Counted from the stretch's first letter, positions 26,080 to 36,029 are shown. The stretch: DNA of 64,000 bases from Hymenobacter translucens (GCF_020685205.1 NZ_JAJERB010000013.1:1-64000), one strand, 5' to 3'. The notes: a model not told the origin generated them from the letters alone. A program made the numbers and translations.

Positions 26080-26209
26080 CAACAAGAGAAAATTAGCCGG
26101 CGGACGGAGTGCCGCAGCAGGGGAATGAGGGTCTATACGGACCAGTTGACAGAACGTAACCGCTATATAGCCCGTACTACCGGCAGCTTTCCTTTTCCAC
26201 TGCTTCCGT

Positions 26210-27178
26210 ATGGCAACCCAATTCTCTCCCGGCAATATCGTTACCATTCTTAAAACCACGGCCAACGAGTTCATGGAGAACAACTCCCTGCGTTTGGCTG
26301 CGGCCCTGGCGTACAACGCCATCTTCTCGCTGCCCCCACTGCTGCTCATCGTCATTGCGGCAGCCGGGGCCCTGTTCGGGGAAGAGGCCGTGTCGGGTAA
26401 GCTCTTTCAGCAGCTCGACAACTTTGTAGGGCCCGAGGCGGCCAAAACCATCCAGGAGTCGATCAGCAACTTTCATAAGCAGGAGAAAAGCGGGATGGCG
26501 GCCCTGGTGGGCATTGGCACGCTGATTTTTGCCGCTACCACCTTCTTCGTGACCCTGCAGGAAAGCATCAACAGCATCTGGAACCTGAAGGTGAAGCCCC
26601 GCAACGGCATCTGGCAGTTTGTGCGTGACCGGCTGCTTTCCTTTGGCCTGATTCTGAGCGTGGCGCTGCTCCTGCTCATCTCTTTCGTTATCAGCGCCAT
26701 GCTTACGTTTTTCACCGACTACCTGCAACGGCTGCTGCCGGAACTGGCCGTTGTCTTCATCCGCGCCATCGACTTCCTGCTGTCCATCGGCGTAACGACG
26801 GTGCTGTTTGCCATGATCTACAAGTTTCTGCCCGATGCCGTCATCCGCTGGCGCGACGTCTGGATCGGGGCCCTGATTACCGCCGCCCTGTTCGTGCTGG
26901 GCAAGTTCCTGATTGCGCTCTACATCTCCACCTCCGACCCGGGATCGGCCTTTGGGGCGGCCGGCTCCCTCATCATCCTGCTGATCTGGATTTACTACTC
27001 CTCCCTGATTATCTTCTTCGGCGCGGAGTTCACCCAGGAATATGCCGATGCCTACGGGCAGCAGGTGCATCCCAAGGCCCACGCGGTACGCATCGAAATC
27101 CGGGAAGTACCCGAAGGAGAAACCCACCAGGAAGTTTCCACCGGCCGGCCCCGCTCCACCGGGCGGTTTGCCAAGTAG
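26210..27178 (+). CDS. YihY/BrkB-family inner-membrane protein
   Basis: A 322-residue membrane protein with about six hydrophobic segments. The family signature NNSLRLAAALAYNAIFSLPPLLLI is at residues 24-47; GTLIFAATTFFVTLQESINSIWNLK near 100 and LIILLIWIYYSSLIIFFGAEFTQEYA near 265 are also typical. Members have been called virulence factor BrkB or, wrongly, ribonuclease BN; the biochemical role remains open. It starts divergently from the lipoprotein gene and ends just before the next rightward gene. Confidence 0.93.
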   Translation: MATQFSPGNIVTILKTTANEFMENNSLRLAAALAYNAIFSLPPLLLIVIAAAGALFGEEAVSGKLFQQLDNFVGPEAAKTIQESISNFHKQEKSGMAALVGIGTLIFAATTFFVTLQESINSIWNLKVKPRNGIWQFVRDRLLSFGLILSVALLLLISFVISAMLTFFTDYLQRLLPELAVVFIRAIDFLLSIGVTTVLFAMIYKFLPDAVIRWRDVWIGALITAALFVLGKFLIALYISTSDPGSAFGAAGSLIILLIWIYYSSLIIFFGAEFTQEYADAYGQQVHPKAHAVRIEIREVPEGETHQEVSTGRPRSTGRFAK

Positions 27179-27259
27179 TTGGTTTGGCCTGGAAGGTCTA
27201 GTGTAGCATCATTTGCAGCTAAAAGGGTAAGTTTGGAAGATTTATTCCTCCAAACTGCT

Positions 27260-28513
27260 ATGCGCACGCTGCTTCCTGTCTTACTGCTCACACTCAGCGC
27301 CGTCCTGGCGTTGCCTGCCCGGGCCCAGCAGGCTCCCGATAACTCCCGCCAGCTCACGGTAAGTCCGCTGGTGGGCGACGTCATCGACGCCCGGGAAAAG
27401 GCCACTTACGGCTTGTTCCCGCAGTACCCGGCCGATAATTTCGAGGAAGCCCGCTTTTACCAGAAGCTCCAGGCCGACAGCGCCATTACCCTGTGGAGCG
27501 TGCTGCGCGACGGCCGCACGGCCCAGTTGCCCTTTACCAAAGACCAGTACCGGGCGGTGCGCCAGTCGATTGAGAACCGGGCCAAAGAGCTGGGCACTGC
27601 GGCTTCGGCCGCCCCGGCTCCCGGCCGCGCGGCTTCGGCCGCCTCTCCTGCCGCCACGGGCCCCGACCCCACCCTCGGCCGCGACTACAAGGTGGAGCTG
27701 CTGAAAGGCACCGTCTTCACCGGCACTCTGGTCACGCTCAGCCTGACCACGTATGAGTTCGACACAAAGGACCTGGGGCGCGTAACCGTGCAGCGAACCG
27801 ACGTGCGCAGCATGGCAGAGGTAGCCGGCAACCAGGCCGCAGTCCAGAGCAGCCGCCGGGCAAACTGGCCCAGCATCGGCAACGGCAACCGCATGCTTTT
27901 CTCGCCTACCGCCCGCAACCTGCGCAAGGGCGAGGGTTACGCGCAGCTTGTCAACGTCGTGCTGCTCGGAGTCAACTACGGCATCACCGACAACATCTCC
28001 GTAGGCGTGCTGACGACGGCTCTGCCCGGGGTGCCGCTTTCCCAGCAGGTGTTTTCGGTAACGCCCAAGGCCAGCTTCCCGGTTTCCGAAAACGTGAATC
28101 TCGGGGGGGGCGTACTTTACGCCCGGGCTCCGGTGGGCTCCAACGGCGAGGGCGAAGGCTTCGGCATCGGCTACGGCCTGGCTACCTACGGCACCGCCGA
28201 CCGCAATCTGACCTTTGGCCTGGGCTATGGCATCTCCGGCAAGGACGGCATCAATAAGTCGCCCGTGGTGGTAGTGGGCGGCATGGCCCGCATCAGCCGC
28301 CGCACCTCCCTGATTTCCGAAAACTATTTCCTGACTACGAAAGACACCTTCGCCGGCGGCCTCTACGGGGCGCGCTTTCACTGGTCGCGCGTCAGCCTCG
28401 CCCTGGGCTCGGCTTACTACTACGACTACGCCGCCAACCAGGACGCGCTGACGTTCCTGTACTTTATTCCGGTTTACGGCGACCTGTCCTTTCATTTCGG
28501 GCAGGCCAGGTAG
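27260..28513 (+). CDS. Exported protein with predicted C-terminal beta-barrel
   Basis: The ATG at 27260 gives 417 residues with a signal peptide (MRTLLPVLLLTLSAVLALPARAQ). Residues about 110-135 are an Ala/Pro linker, followed by a small strand-rich unit VELLKGTVFTGTLVTLSLTTYEF...GRVTVQRTDVRSM resembling an SH3/LSm-like element. From about residue 190 on, alternating strands (LGVNYGITDNISVGVLTTALPG, LTFGLGYGISGKDG, LSFHFGQ) indicate an outer-membrane barrel. Function unknown. It follows yihY after 81 bases and ends at a strong terminator. Confidence 0.75.
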   Translation: MRTLLPVLLLTLSAVLALPARAQQAPDNSRQLTVSPLVGDVIDAREKATYGLFPQYPADNFEEARFYQKLQADSAITLWSVLRDGRTAQLPFTKDQYRAVRQSIENRAKELGTAASAAPAPGRAASAASPAATGPDPTLGRDYKVELLKGTVFTGTLVTLSLTTYEFDTKDLGRVTVQRTDVRSMAEVAGNQAAVQSSRRANWPSIGNGNRMLFSPTARNLRKGEGYAQLVNVVLLGVNYGITDNISVGVLTTALPGVPLSQQVFSVTPKASFPVSENVNLGGGVLYARAPVGSNGEGEGFGIGYGLATYGTADRNLTFGLGYGISGKDGINKSPVVVVGGMARISRRTSLISENYFLTTKDTFAGGLYGARFHWSRVSLALGSAYYYDYAANQDALTFLYFIPVYGDLSFHFGQAR

Positions 28514-28526
28514 CCTTTTCATTTCC

Positions 28527-28573
28527 AGCAAAAAGAGAAGCCCGGCTGCTGCAGCCGGGCTTCTCTTTTTGCT
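28527..28573. terminator. Bidirectional terminator, 23-base perfect stem
   Basis: Arms 28527-28549 and 28551-28573 pair perfectly around a single T (the central GGCTGC/GCAGCC must partly open to form a loop). AAAAAGAGAAG / CTTCTCTTTTT flanks give U-rich exits both ways between convergent genes. Confidence 0.93.
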
Positions 28574-28590
28574 TCTGAACCCGTTGGCGC

Positions 28591-29661
28591 TTAGGCAGCC
28601 ACCTCGGCTTTTTCCTTGACGGCCAGCTGTCCGCAGGCGGCGTCGATGTCCTTGCCCCGGCTGCGGCGCACGTTGGTTTGCACGCCCCGGTCGGCCAGGT
28701 ACTTGTGGAAAGCTACCAGCTTATCGTCGCCGGTGTTGCGGTAGTCGGCGTTAGAAATGGGGTTGTACTCAATCAGGTTCACCTTGCAGGGCAGCCACTT
28801 GCTGATCTGGAACAGCTCCTCGGCATCCTGGGTGGTGTCGTTGAAGTTCTCGAACACAATGTACTCGTAAGTGACTTTGCGGCCGGTCTTCTGGTGATAG
28901 TACTGCAGGGCGTCCTTCAGCGCGGCCAGGGAGTTGGCTTCGTTGATGGGCATGATTTCGTTGCGCTTGGTGTCGTTGGGCGCGTGCAGGCTCAAAGCCA
29001 GGTTGGCCTTCACGTCGTCGTCGGCCAGCTTTTTGATCATCTTGGCAATGCCGGCCGTGCTGATGGTGATGCGGCGCGGGGCCATGTTCAGCCCGTCGGG
29101 AGCCGTGATGCGGCGCACACTCTCCACCACGTTGGCGTAGTTGAGCAGGGGCTCCCCCATGCCCATGTACACGATGTTGGTGAGCGGGGTGCCGTACTGG
29201 CTTTCGCACTGCTCCCGGATGCGCACTACCTGGTCGTAGATTTCGGCGGCGTCGAGGTTGCGCTTGCGGTCCATGTAGCCGGTGGCGCAGAACTTACAGG
29301 TAAGCGAGCAGCCCACCTGCGACGAAATACAGGCCGTCATCCGGGTGTCGTGCGGAATAAGCACGCCTTCCACAATGTTGCCGTCGAACAGCCGGAAGGC
29401 CGACTTAATGGTGCCGTCGTTGCTGAGCTGCTGGTTTTGCACGGCTACGCCGTTGATAACGAAGTGCTGCGCCAGCAGCTCCCGGGTAGCAAGGGAAATG
29501 TTGTTCATTTCCTCAAACGAGGAGGCCGTGTTCTTCCACAGCCACTCACTTACCTGCTTGGCGCGGAAGGGCTTCTCGCCGTGCTCCACCATAAAGGCCT
29601 TGAGCTCATCGGCTGAGAGCTTACGAATATCACGCTTGGAGATGACGGGCAGAGTAATCAT
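28591..29661 (-). CDS. rlmN: 23S rRNA (adenine-2503-C2)-methyltransferase
   Basis: Radical-SAM enzyme that methylates A2503 of 23S rRNA and A37 of some tRNAs. The ATG at 29661 gives 356 residues. The iron-sulfur motif CxxxCxxC appears as CSLTCKFCATGYMDRKRN (about residues 114-131); NIVYMGMGEPLLNYANV, ITISTAGIAKMI, LSLHAPND and, near the C terminus, VRRSRGKDIDAACGQL with the methyl-carrying Cys are all present. A TATCTTTG box (29666-29673) ends only four bases before the ATG, hinting at a leaderless mRNA. Confidence 0.96.
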   Translation of the reverse strand: MITLPVISKRDIRKLSADELKAFMVEHGEKPFRAKQVSEWLWKNTASSFEEMNNISLATRELLAQHFVINGVAVQNQQLSNDGTIKSAFRLFDGNIVEGVLIPHDTRMTACISSQVGCSLTCKFCATGYMDRKRNLDAAEIYDQVVRIREQCESQYGTPLTNIVYMGMGEPLLNYANVVESVRRITAPDGLNMAPRRITISTAGIAKMIKKLADDDVKANLALSLHAPNDTKRNEIMPINEANSLAALKDALQYYHQKTGRKVTYEYIVFENFNDTTQDAEELFQISKWLPCKVNLIEYNPISNADYRNTGDDKLVAFHKYLADRGVQTNVRRSRGKDIDAACGQLAVKEKAEVAA

Positions 29662-29740
29662 AGTACAAAGATACAAATAGGAAAGTCGTTGGGTTCCAGT
29701 CGGCAGCCGGCTGATTGACTAGAGCCGTAAACCGGGGCGG

Positions 29741-30169
29741 CTACGGCATGGCCGCCTGTGCAGCTACCGCGGGCGGCAGGGGGCGGAGCTTGCGGGTGTT
29801 GTAGTCGAAGCACAGCATGCCGGTTTTGGCCCGCGCAATTTCCCGCCCGTCCTGGTTTTTCACCCAGTACACCACATCAAACCCGTACTTGTTGAGGTCG
29901 GTGGCGGCCAGCTGGATGTGGAGCACGTCGCCGTGAAAGGCTTCGCCCTTGTACTCGATGGCCACGTCGGCCATGATGGTTCCCAGGCCGCTGGCCGGGT
30001 CCACTTCCCGCAGTCCCAGCTCCCGGAAAAACTGCACCCGGGCCTCGTGTAAGATACTGAGCAGGGCATCATTGCCCAGGTGCGCCCCGTAATTCAGGTC
30101 GGTGATGCGCACGGGAATAACGACCGTCAGCCGGAATGTTGCGGGGAGGACTATTTTTATCCGGGCCAT
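29741..30169 (-). CDS. Hot-dog-fold acyl-CoA thioesterase
   Basis: A 142-residue 4-hydroxybenzoyl-CoA-thioesterase-like protein. The signature RITDLNYGAHLGNDALLSILHEARVQFF (residues about 22-49) corresponds to the D...N.GHLNN...Y...E.AR pattern of the family, followed by the central helix and VAIEYKGEAFHGDVLHIQ. It probably hydrolyses acyl-CoA thioesters; the acyl preference cannot be read. Leftward, divergent from mnmD. Confidence 0.85.
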   Translation of the reverse strand: MARIKIVLPATFRLTVVIPVRITDLNYGAHLGNDALLSILHEARVQFFRELGLREVDPASGLGTIMADVAIEYKGEAFHGDVLHIQLAATDLNKYGFDVVYWVKNQDGREIARAKTGMLCFDYNTRKLRPLPPAVAAQAAMP

Positions 30170-30313
30170 GTCCTAGATTAGGATTAGATTGGAAGGAAAT
30201 ACATCAGCTGCCAACTGCGGGCGCCACCGGCCCGGGCAGCAAAGATGCTAGTTCCAGCCGCTTCCCGACCTGCTCGCCACGCTCCCTCTCCCACCACTTC
30301 CTCTTCTGTTCCC

Positions 30314-31000
30314 ATGTCAGCACCCAAAGTAGAAGTCCGGACCACTGCCGATGGTTCGAGCACGCTATACGTTCCATCCCTCAACGAGCACTACCATTCC
30401 ATGCACGGTGCCGTGCAGGAAGCGCAGCACGTGTACCTGCAGGCGGGCCTGGAACCCGTACTGACGAAGTCTACCGGGATGGTCTGGGTGCTGGAAATCG
30501 GCTTTGGGACCGGCCTGAACACCCTGCTGACGTTGCAGCGCAGCCTGACCAGCACCCACCCCATCTTCTACGACACGATTGAGAAATACCCGCTGCCGCT
30601 GTCGGTAATCGGGCAGCTGGAAGTGGAACGCTACCTGCTGAACCCCGAGCTGCAGGACTATCACCAGCAGCTGCACGCGGCTTCGTGGGGCACGCCCGTG
30701 GCCCTGACGCCGCAGTTTGCGCTTTACAAGATTGCCGGCGCCCTGCAGAACACGCCTTTATCGGAAGACACCTACCACGTCATCTACTTCGATGCCTTTG
30801 CGCCCGAGAAGCAGCCGGAGATGTGGACTGATGAGGTTTTCGCCCGGCTTTACGAGGCTACGGCCCCCGGGGGGGTACTGGTGAGCTACTGCGCCAAGGG
30901 CAGCTTCCGCCGCAGCCTGAAAGCGGCTGGCTGGCAGATCGAGAAGATTGCCGGCCCCCAGGGCAAGCGTGAGATGACCCGGGCCCGCAAGCCGCTGTAG
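30314..31000 (+). CDS. mnmD: tRNA (5-methylaminomethyl-2-thiouridine)(34) methyltransferase MnmD
   Basis: Methylates the wobble uridine derivative nm5s2U34 to mnm5s2U. The ATG at 30314 gives 228 residues that match the methyltransferase half of MnmC without the FAD oxidase half: YHSMHGAVQEAQHVYLQAG, the SAM loop VLEIGFGTGLNTL (about 61-73), HVIYFDAFAPEKQPEMWTDEVF (about 156-177) and SYCAKGSFRRSLKAAGW. A stand-alone MnmD means a separate route for making nm5s2U is needed. Confidence 0.92.
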   Translation: MSAPKVEVRTTADGSSTLYVPSLNEHYHSMHGAVQEAQHVYLQAGLEPVLTKSTGMVWVLEIGFGTGLNTLLTLQRSLTSTHPIFYDTIEKYPLPLSVIGQLEVERYLLNPELQDYHQQLHAASWGTPVALTPQFALYKIAGALQNTPLSEDTYHVIYFDAFAPEKQPEMWTDEVFARLYEATAPGGVLVSYCAKGSFRRSLKAAGWQIEKIAGPQGKREMTRARKPL

Positions 31001-31016
31001 ACGGCCTGGTCTTGCT

Positions 31017-31586
31017 TCAAAACTGATACACCTGCTCGGGCGTGACGCACGCCGTCAGCTGCGCGTCGCCGGAAAACACGTCCGTGATAAGTGGCAGCGG
31101 CCCGGTCAGCGCCAGCCCGATGCGCAGCACGTCGGGGCGGCACCAGGCCAGAAACCGGTCGTAGAAGCCCTTGCCGTAGCCCACCCGGTGCCCGACTTCG
31201 TCAAACGCCAGCAGGGGCACCAGCACGGCGTCCAGCTCGGCCGGGCTTACCAGCGCACCGTCCGCCGGCTCCGGAATTCCCCACTTATTCTCCAGGAGCC
31301 TGGTTTGCGGCGTGAGCTGCCGGTGCTGCAGGGAGCCGTCGGGCTGGGTGACGGGCACGACCACGCGTGTAGCCGGAAAATCGGCCCAGAGCCGGTGGAT
31401 AATGGGCCAGGTATCCAGCTCCTGCTGGCGGAGAATGGGCAGGAATACGTGCACCGCGCCTAAGTCCGCCACATTGAACCCGGCGAACAGGCGGTCGGCC
31501 ACGGCGGCGCTGCGCGCGGCCAGCTCGGCAGCGGGCAGCGCCCGGCGCCAGGCCAGCATGTCGCGCCGCAGCTCGGCTTTCGTCAC
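31017..31586 (-). CDS. 5-formyltetrahydrofolate cyclo-ligase
   Basis: Converts 5-formyl-THF to 5,10-methenyl-THF with ATP. The 189 residues show [15 protein letters not shown] at the start, [17 protein letters not shown] in the middle and the diagnostic C-terminal [21 protein letters not shown] (about 128-148). The end of the mnmD gene is 16 bases away on the opposite strand. The bshC stop lies five bases upstream, so the two leftward genes probably form an operon. Confidence 0.95.
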   Translation of the reverse strand: MTKAELRRDMLAWRRALPAAELAARSAAVADRLFAGFNVADLGAVHVFLPILRQQELDTWPIIHRLWADFPATRVVVPVTQPDGSLQHRQLTPQTRLLENKWGIPEPADGALVSPAELDAVLVPLLAFDEVGHRVGYGKGFYDRFLAWCRPDVLRIGLALTGPLPLITDVFSGDAQLTACVTPEQVYQF

Positions 31587-31591
31587 GGCCG

Positions 31592-33172
31592 TTATTCTTC
31601 TTCCAGAATGGTAAACTGCCCGGCCAGCGGGTCAAAGCCGGCGATAAGCTGGTCGATAAAGCCGGGGTTGTTGATCAGGATGGACAGCACGTTGTCGGTG
31701 CGCTCCTGCAGGCTGCCACCGGGGAAAAGCTTTTCCTTGAGGGCCGACAGCTGGGAATAAGCAGTTTCGTGCTTGGCCTCAGCGGCTTTGCTCAGGCGCT
31801 TTTCAAGTCCGGCCAGGGCGCCGGCGGCTTTCTGCGCTTCCGCCGCCACCGCCTTCACCAGCGTGGGGTCTAGGCGCTGGGCGAGGCTGCTGACTTCCTC
31901 AAACGTAGCGGCCAGGGCCTGCTGCTGGGCTTTCAGGCTGACTTCCTCCTGTCCCAGCGCGGCGCCCACCTGCTTTTTCAGTTCGGGCAGGGGGCGAAAC
32001 AGGTCAGCCGACGACAGGCCCAGCTTGCGGGCTTTGCCGGCGTTGGCCTTGCCCACGTAGAGGCCCGAGTTGCGAAGCAGCAGCATCGGGAAGGGTACGT
32101 TGTAGTCGGCAAACACCTGACGTAGCTGAAACCAGTAGGCTACCTCGGCCCCGCCACCCACGTAGCACAGGTTAGGCAGCAGCAGCTCCTGGTAGAGCGG
32201 GCGCAGCACCACGTTGGGGCTGAAAAGCTCGGGCTGCTCCCGGGCCAGGGCCAGCAGCTCATCCTGGCTGTAGCACAGGCTGGTATTGCGCACGGCCACA
32301 CAGTCGCCCTCCGGCTCGAGCCGCTCCCGCTTGCCGTCCGAAGTCAGGAAAAACAGGTTGAGCGGGCGGGCATACACCTGGGAGTGGTAGCCGGCCGCTT
32401 CGAGCTGGCCGTTTACCGACTGCACGGCCTTAAAGGAAGCCTGCTCCCGGATTTCGCGCTCCAGCACCGGCACCAGGGCTTTTTTCAGGGCCCGGGTGTC
32501 GGCATCAAGGCTTACCAGGCCGTACTTGCCAAACAGCTCATGGGCCAGCCGCCGGGTGGCTTCGGCCAGGGTGCCGGCCTTGCGGTAGGCGTCAGTAAAG
32601 GACGCGGGCACCTCGGCGGGCAGCTGGTTTAGAACCTGGTCGGTGAGCCCGTCGAGTTGGAGGCGGCCTACCGGGCCGCCCACCGCGGGCGCCTGCCACT
32701 CGTAGCGCTTGCCAAACAGGTGGAAGTGGTTGATTTCGGCAAAGTCGTGGTCCTCGGTGGCCATCCAGTACACTGGCACGAAGTCATGGGCGGGGTACTC
32801 GGCCTTCAGCTGCTGGCACAGCTTGATGGCCGTCACGATCTTATAGATAAAATAAAGCGGCCCGGTAAAAAGGTTGAGCTGATGACCGGTTACGACGGTG
32901 AACGTGGAGCTTTTCGCCAGCAGTTCGATGTTTGCCTGTACGGCTGTCTGCCCATCCGCCAGCTCGCTGTACTGCTCGCGCAACGCCGTCACCAGCCGCT
33001 GCCGGTCCTGGTCAGTAAAGGTCTCCTGCTTTTTTTCCAGTTGCTCTTTAAAACCAGCCAGGGTCGGAAACCGGTGGTAGAACGGACTCAGCCCAGGTTC
33101 CTGACGGAGGTAATCGGTAACCAACTGGCTGAAGGCGCCGGTGGCGGCGTAGTCGAGAAAGTGCAGGGGCAT
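31592..33172 (-). CDS. bshC: Bacillithiol biosynthesis cysteine-adding enzyme
   Basis: Adds cysteine to GlcN-malate in the last step of bacillithiol synthesis. The ATG at 33172 gives 526 residues with [42 protein letters not shown] (about 101-120; the QxxLFTGPLY motif), [16 protein letters not shown] (about 141-156), a C-terminal coiled-coil and the final domain. BshA and BshB are not in the window. The organism is expected to use bacillithiol as its main low-molecular-weight thiol, as many Bacteroidota do. Confidence 0.95.
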   Translation of the reverse strand: MPLHFLDYAATGAFSQLVTDYLRQEPGLSPFYHRFPTLAGFKEQLEKKQETFTDQDRQRLVTALREQYSELADGQTAVQANIELLAKSSTFTVVTGHQLNLFTGPLYFIYKIVTAIKLCQQLKAEYPAHDFVPVYWMATEDHDFAEINHFHLFGKRYEWQAPAVGGPVGRLQLDGLTDQVLNQLPAEVPASFTDAYRKAGTLAEATRRLAHELFGKYGLVSLDADTRALKKALVPVLEREIREQASFKAVQSVNGQLEAAGYHSQVYARPLNLFFLTSDGKRERLEPEGDCVAVRNTSLCYSQDELLALAREQPELFSPNVVLRPLYQELLLPNLCYVGGGAEVAYWFQLRQVFADYNVPFPMLLLRNSGLYVGKANAGKARKLGLSSADLFRPLPELKKQVGAALGQEEVSLKAQQQALAATFEEVSSLAQRLDPTLVKAVAAEAQKAAGALAGLEKRLSKAAEAKHETAYSQLSALKEKLFPGGSLQERTDNVLSILINNPGFIDQLIAGFDPLAGQFTILEEE

Positions 33173-33310
33173 GGCAATTGCTGGGCGGGTTTGCGGGTGC
33201 AAGGTTCGGCAAAAACAACGGGAGAGTTGCAAAGCCGCCGCCGGCTCTCCGCGCCAGCCCGTGCGGCCGGTTGTATTACCCTTATAAAGTAGCTGTCAAA
33301 CCAGCCAACT

Positions 33311-33523
33311 ATGGATCTGTTTCCACTATTTAGCTTATGGCTGCTGCTCGTGACGCCGCTGCCCTGGATTTATACCATGCTGCACATTCACCGGGGCCAC
33401 TTTCCGGGCCGCTGGGAAAAGCGACGCTGGTTTAACACCGTGCTGGCCGTACCCGTGGTGGGAATCTTCCTGTACTGGAGCCGGGGCGCGAAAAGACGCC
33501 GCAGCCGGCGGAGCCAGGATTAG
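33311..33523 (+). CDS. Small two-helix membrane protein
   Basis: A 70-residue product: hydrophobic segment LFPLFSLWLLLVTPLPWIYTML, a polar loop HIHRGHFPGRWEKRRWFN, a second hydrophobic segment TVLAVPVVGIFLYW, and a very basic tail SRGAKRRRSRRSQD. The layout resembles phospholipase-D N-terminal-like (PLDc_N) small proteins. No partner gene and no function can be named. Reading frame, size and inside-positive tail make it a credible gene. Confidence 0.6.
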   Translation: MDLFPLFSLWLLLVTPLPWIYTMLHIHRGHFPGRWEKRRWFNTVLAVPVVGIFLYWSRGAKRRRSRRSQD

Positions 33524-33641
33524 GGACTGGAAGGAATTTCCCGTGACCCTGATGGCACACCTGTTTTCGTTTCCTCGAAACCTAATGACTGCTTTTTCTC
33601 CCGGTCCCAGCGCCGTCAACGAAGCCAAGCTGCGTCAGGGC

Positions 33642-34451
33642 TTACGCCGGCCAGAAGCGCATTTCCAGGGATACGCGGGTTTGGTCGGGGTTCAGGTTGA
33701 CGGCCCCGCCGTGGAGCAGGTAGGGCGAGAACAGCAGCACTTCATCCGGACCGGGGTTAGGGCGAATAATGCGCAGGGGCTCGGCCGCACCCTTTACGGC
33801 CGGCACCGTGAAGCTGACGCCGTTGTACACGGCTCCGCCCTGGGTGCGCTCCGTCCGGCTTTCGGGCCACCAGTGGCTGCCGGGCACCAACGTTAGCGAA
33901 GAGTCGGCGGTGCTGCCGGCCAGTGGTACGTAGATGTTGACGCAGTCGCGGTAGTCGGGCAGCCACACGTCCCGGTGCAGAGGATTGTTGTCGGCGCAGT
34001 TGGGCCGCACGATGCGCAGGTGGAAAAACCGCTCCCCGTCCCAGGGGTTCAGGGCCTGCACCGTCCGGCCGCACAGTTCCCCGACCCGGGCCTCGAGCAG
34101 GGCCGCCGGCAGCGGTAGCCGCTCCTGCCGGATTTCCTTGATCTGGTTGACCACCGCCAGGTGCAGCTCCTTGCTGTCGCCCACGGCGTGGTGGTACTGG
34201 CTGATGTCAAAGTCAGCTCCTACGCTGAGCCCGGCGTTGCGCATAAACTCCCGCACCAGTTCGGTCAGTCCCTCCCGTAGCGCCTGCTGCTCGTCGGGAG
34301 CGAGGAATTGGGCCACGCTGTGGCCCTCGGCGGCCCAGGGCTGCCCGGCCGTCAGGTCGATGGCGGAGGCCAGCATCACCTGGTCGTCGGGGCGGCCCGA
34401 TTCGCCTTCAATCCGGTAGTCTACGTCCCGCTCGTTGATTCTGGCTTTCAT
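33642..34451 (-). CDS. Phytanoyl-CoA-dioxygenase-like Fe(II)/2-oxoglutarate oxygenase
   Basis: A 269-residue member of the PhyH-like dioxygenase superfamily. The iron ligands are visible as HRD in NNPLHRDVWLPDY (about residues 155-157) and the distal His in LLFSPYLLHGGAVNLN (about 244), with TRVSLEMRF supplying the 2-oxoglutarate-binding Arg. SSLTLVPGSHWWPES is also typical. The acceptor could be a lipid or a small natural product; there is no biosynthetic neighbour to tell. A terminator lies upstream, between it and rimO's 3' end. Confidence 0.85.
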   Translation of the reverse strand: MKARINERDVDYRIEGESGRPDDQVMLASAIDLTAGQPWAAEGHSVAQFLAPDEQQALREGLTELVREFMRNAGLSVGADFDISQYHHAVGDSKELHLAVVNQIKEIRQERLPLPAALLEARVGELCGRTVQALNPWDGERFFHLRIVRPNCADNNPLHRDVWLPDYRDCVNIYVPLAGSTADSSLTLVPGSHWWPESRTERTQGGAVYNGVSFTVPAVKGAAEPLRIIRPNPGPDEVLLFSPYLLHGGAVNLNPDQTRVSLEMRFWPA

Positions 34452-34505
34452 TCTGATTAGCTGTTAGCTGATGGCGGTTAGCTTTTTCGTCCTCGACGGC
34501 AAGAT

Positions 34506-34535
34506 AAAAAGGCCACCGTTGCGGGTGGCCTTTTT
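34506..34535. terminator. Terminator downstream of rimO
   Basis: Stem AAAAAGGCCACC/GGTGGCCTTTTT (34506-34517 with 34524-34535), loop GTTGCG. It lies 18 bases past the leftward rimO stop and is symmetric. Confidence 0.9.
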
Positions 34536-34553
34536 GGTTTTCAGCGCGACAGA

Positions 34554-35870
34554 CTAGCGGACCAGGGTGCCGTAGAGGTCGAAGTCGGAGGCATCGTTGA
34601 TTTTGACGGTGGCGAAGTCGCCGAGGCGCACGTGGGTGTCGGGCGTGGCGGGCACCAGCACTTCGTTGTCGACCTCCGGCGAGTCGAACTCGGTTCGGCC
34701 CACGAAGTAGCCGCTTTCCTTGCGGTCGAACAGCACCTTGTAGGTCTGGCCTACCTTGGCTTCGTTCAGCTCCATCGAAATGCCCTGCTGCAGCTCCATG
34801 ATCAGGTCGGCCCGCTCCTGCTTAACCTCGGCCGGTACGTTGTCTTCCAGGGTGTAGGAATGGGTGGTTTCCTCGTGCGAGTAGGTGAAGATGCCCAGGC
34901 GGTCGAAGCGGGTTTCTTCCACAAACTGGTAGAGGTCCTGGAAGTCCTGCTCGGTTTCGCCGGGGTGGCCGGCAATCAGCGTGGTGCGCAGGGCAATGCC
35001 GGGCACCCGCTGCCGGATGGTGTCGACCAGCTCCACGGTGCGGCGGCGCGAAATGCCCCGGCGCATGGTCTTGAGCATGTTGTCGGAAATGTGCTGCAGC
35101 GGCATGTCGAGGTACTTGCAGATGTTGCTGCGCTCGTTCATCACGTCCAGCGCGTCGAGCGGGAACTGCGAGGGGTACGCGTACTGCAGGCGGATCCAGT
35201 CGATGCCGTTTACATCGGACAGGTTGCGGAGCAGGTCGGCCAGCTTCCGCTCGCCGTAGGCCTGCAGGCCGTAATAGGTCAGATCCTGGGCAATCAGAAT
35301 CAGCTCCTTGGTGCCCATTGAGGCCAGGCGCTTGGCTTCCTTCACCAGGTCTTCAATGGGCCGGTCGACGTGCTGCCCGCGCATCAGCGGGATGGCGCAG
35401 AACGAGCAGGGGCGGTTGCAGCCCTCGGCAATCTTGAAGTAGGCGTAGTGCTTGGGCGTGGTAATCAGCCGCTCGCCCACCAGCTCGTGCTTGTAGTCGG
35501 CCTCCAGGGTCTTGAGCAGCTGGGGCATCTCCAGGGTGCCGAAGTAGGCGTCAACCTGCGGAATCTCGATTTCCAGATCGTCCTTGTAGCGCTGCGACAG
35601 GCAGCCCGTCACGTAGAGCTTATCGAGGCGGCCGGCTTCCTTCTCGTCGGCGTAGCGCAGGATGGTGTCGATGCTTTCCTGCTTGGCGTTGTCGATAAAG
35701 CCGCAGGTGTTGATGATCACGATGTTGGCGTCGGACTTCTCGGCCTCGTGGGTTACCTCGAAGCTGTTGGCCTTGAGCTGGCCCATCAGCACTTCCGAGT
35801 CGACCAGGTTTTTCGAGCAGCCCAGGGTGATGACGTTGACTTTATTGGCCTGCTGGCTTCTTACTTTCAT
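34554..35870 (-). CDS. rimO: Ribosomal protein S12 methylthiotransferase
   Basis: Radical-SAM enzyme that adds a methylthio group to the conserved Asp of ribosomal protein S12. The 438 residues contain the UPF0004 domain (VITLGCSKNLVDSEVLMGQL, VIINTCGFI, VTGCLSQRY: three cluster-binding Cys), the radical-SAM motif GCNRPCSFCAIPLMRG (about 150-165) and a C-terminal TRAM domain. It follows ftsY in the same direction after 267 bases, with a weak hairpin between. Confidence 0.96.
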   Translation of the reverse strand: MKVRSQQANKVNVITLGCSKNLVDSEVLMGQLKANSFEVTHEAEKSDANIVIINTCGFIDNAKQESIDTILRYADEKEAGRLDKLYVTGCLSQRYKDDLEIEIPQVDAYFGTLEMPQLLKTLEADYKHELVGERLITTPKHYAYFKIAEGCNRPCSFCAIPLMRGQHVDRPIEDLVKEAKRLASMGTKELILIAQDLTYYGLQAYGERKLADLLRNLSDVNGIDWIRLQYAYPSQFPLDALDVMNERSNICKYLDMPLQHISDNMLKTMRRGISRRRTVELVDTIRQRVPGIALRTTLIAGHPGETEQDFQDLYQFVEETRFDRLGIFTYSHEETTHSYTLEDNVPAEVKQERADLIMELQQGISMELNEAKVGQTYKVLFDRKESGYFVGRTEFDSPEVDNEVLVPATPDTHVRLGDFATVKINDASDFDLYGTLVR

Positions 35871-36029
35871 AAAACGGGAATGTGGGCGCGGGGCGGCTCG
35901 GCAACCAAAGCAGTAAAGGGCTTCAGGACAAGCAACTTGCCCCGGACGGAGCGACGCTAAAATGAGGGTGCAAAAGTACGCATTGCCGAACAGCTTTCCA
36001 CACCCCGATCGTTCCTTACCCCAAAAGCC

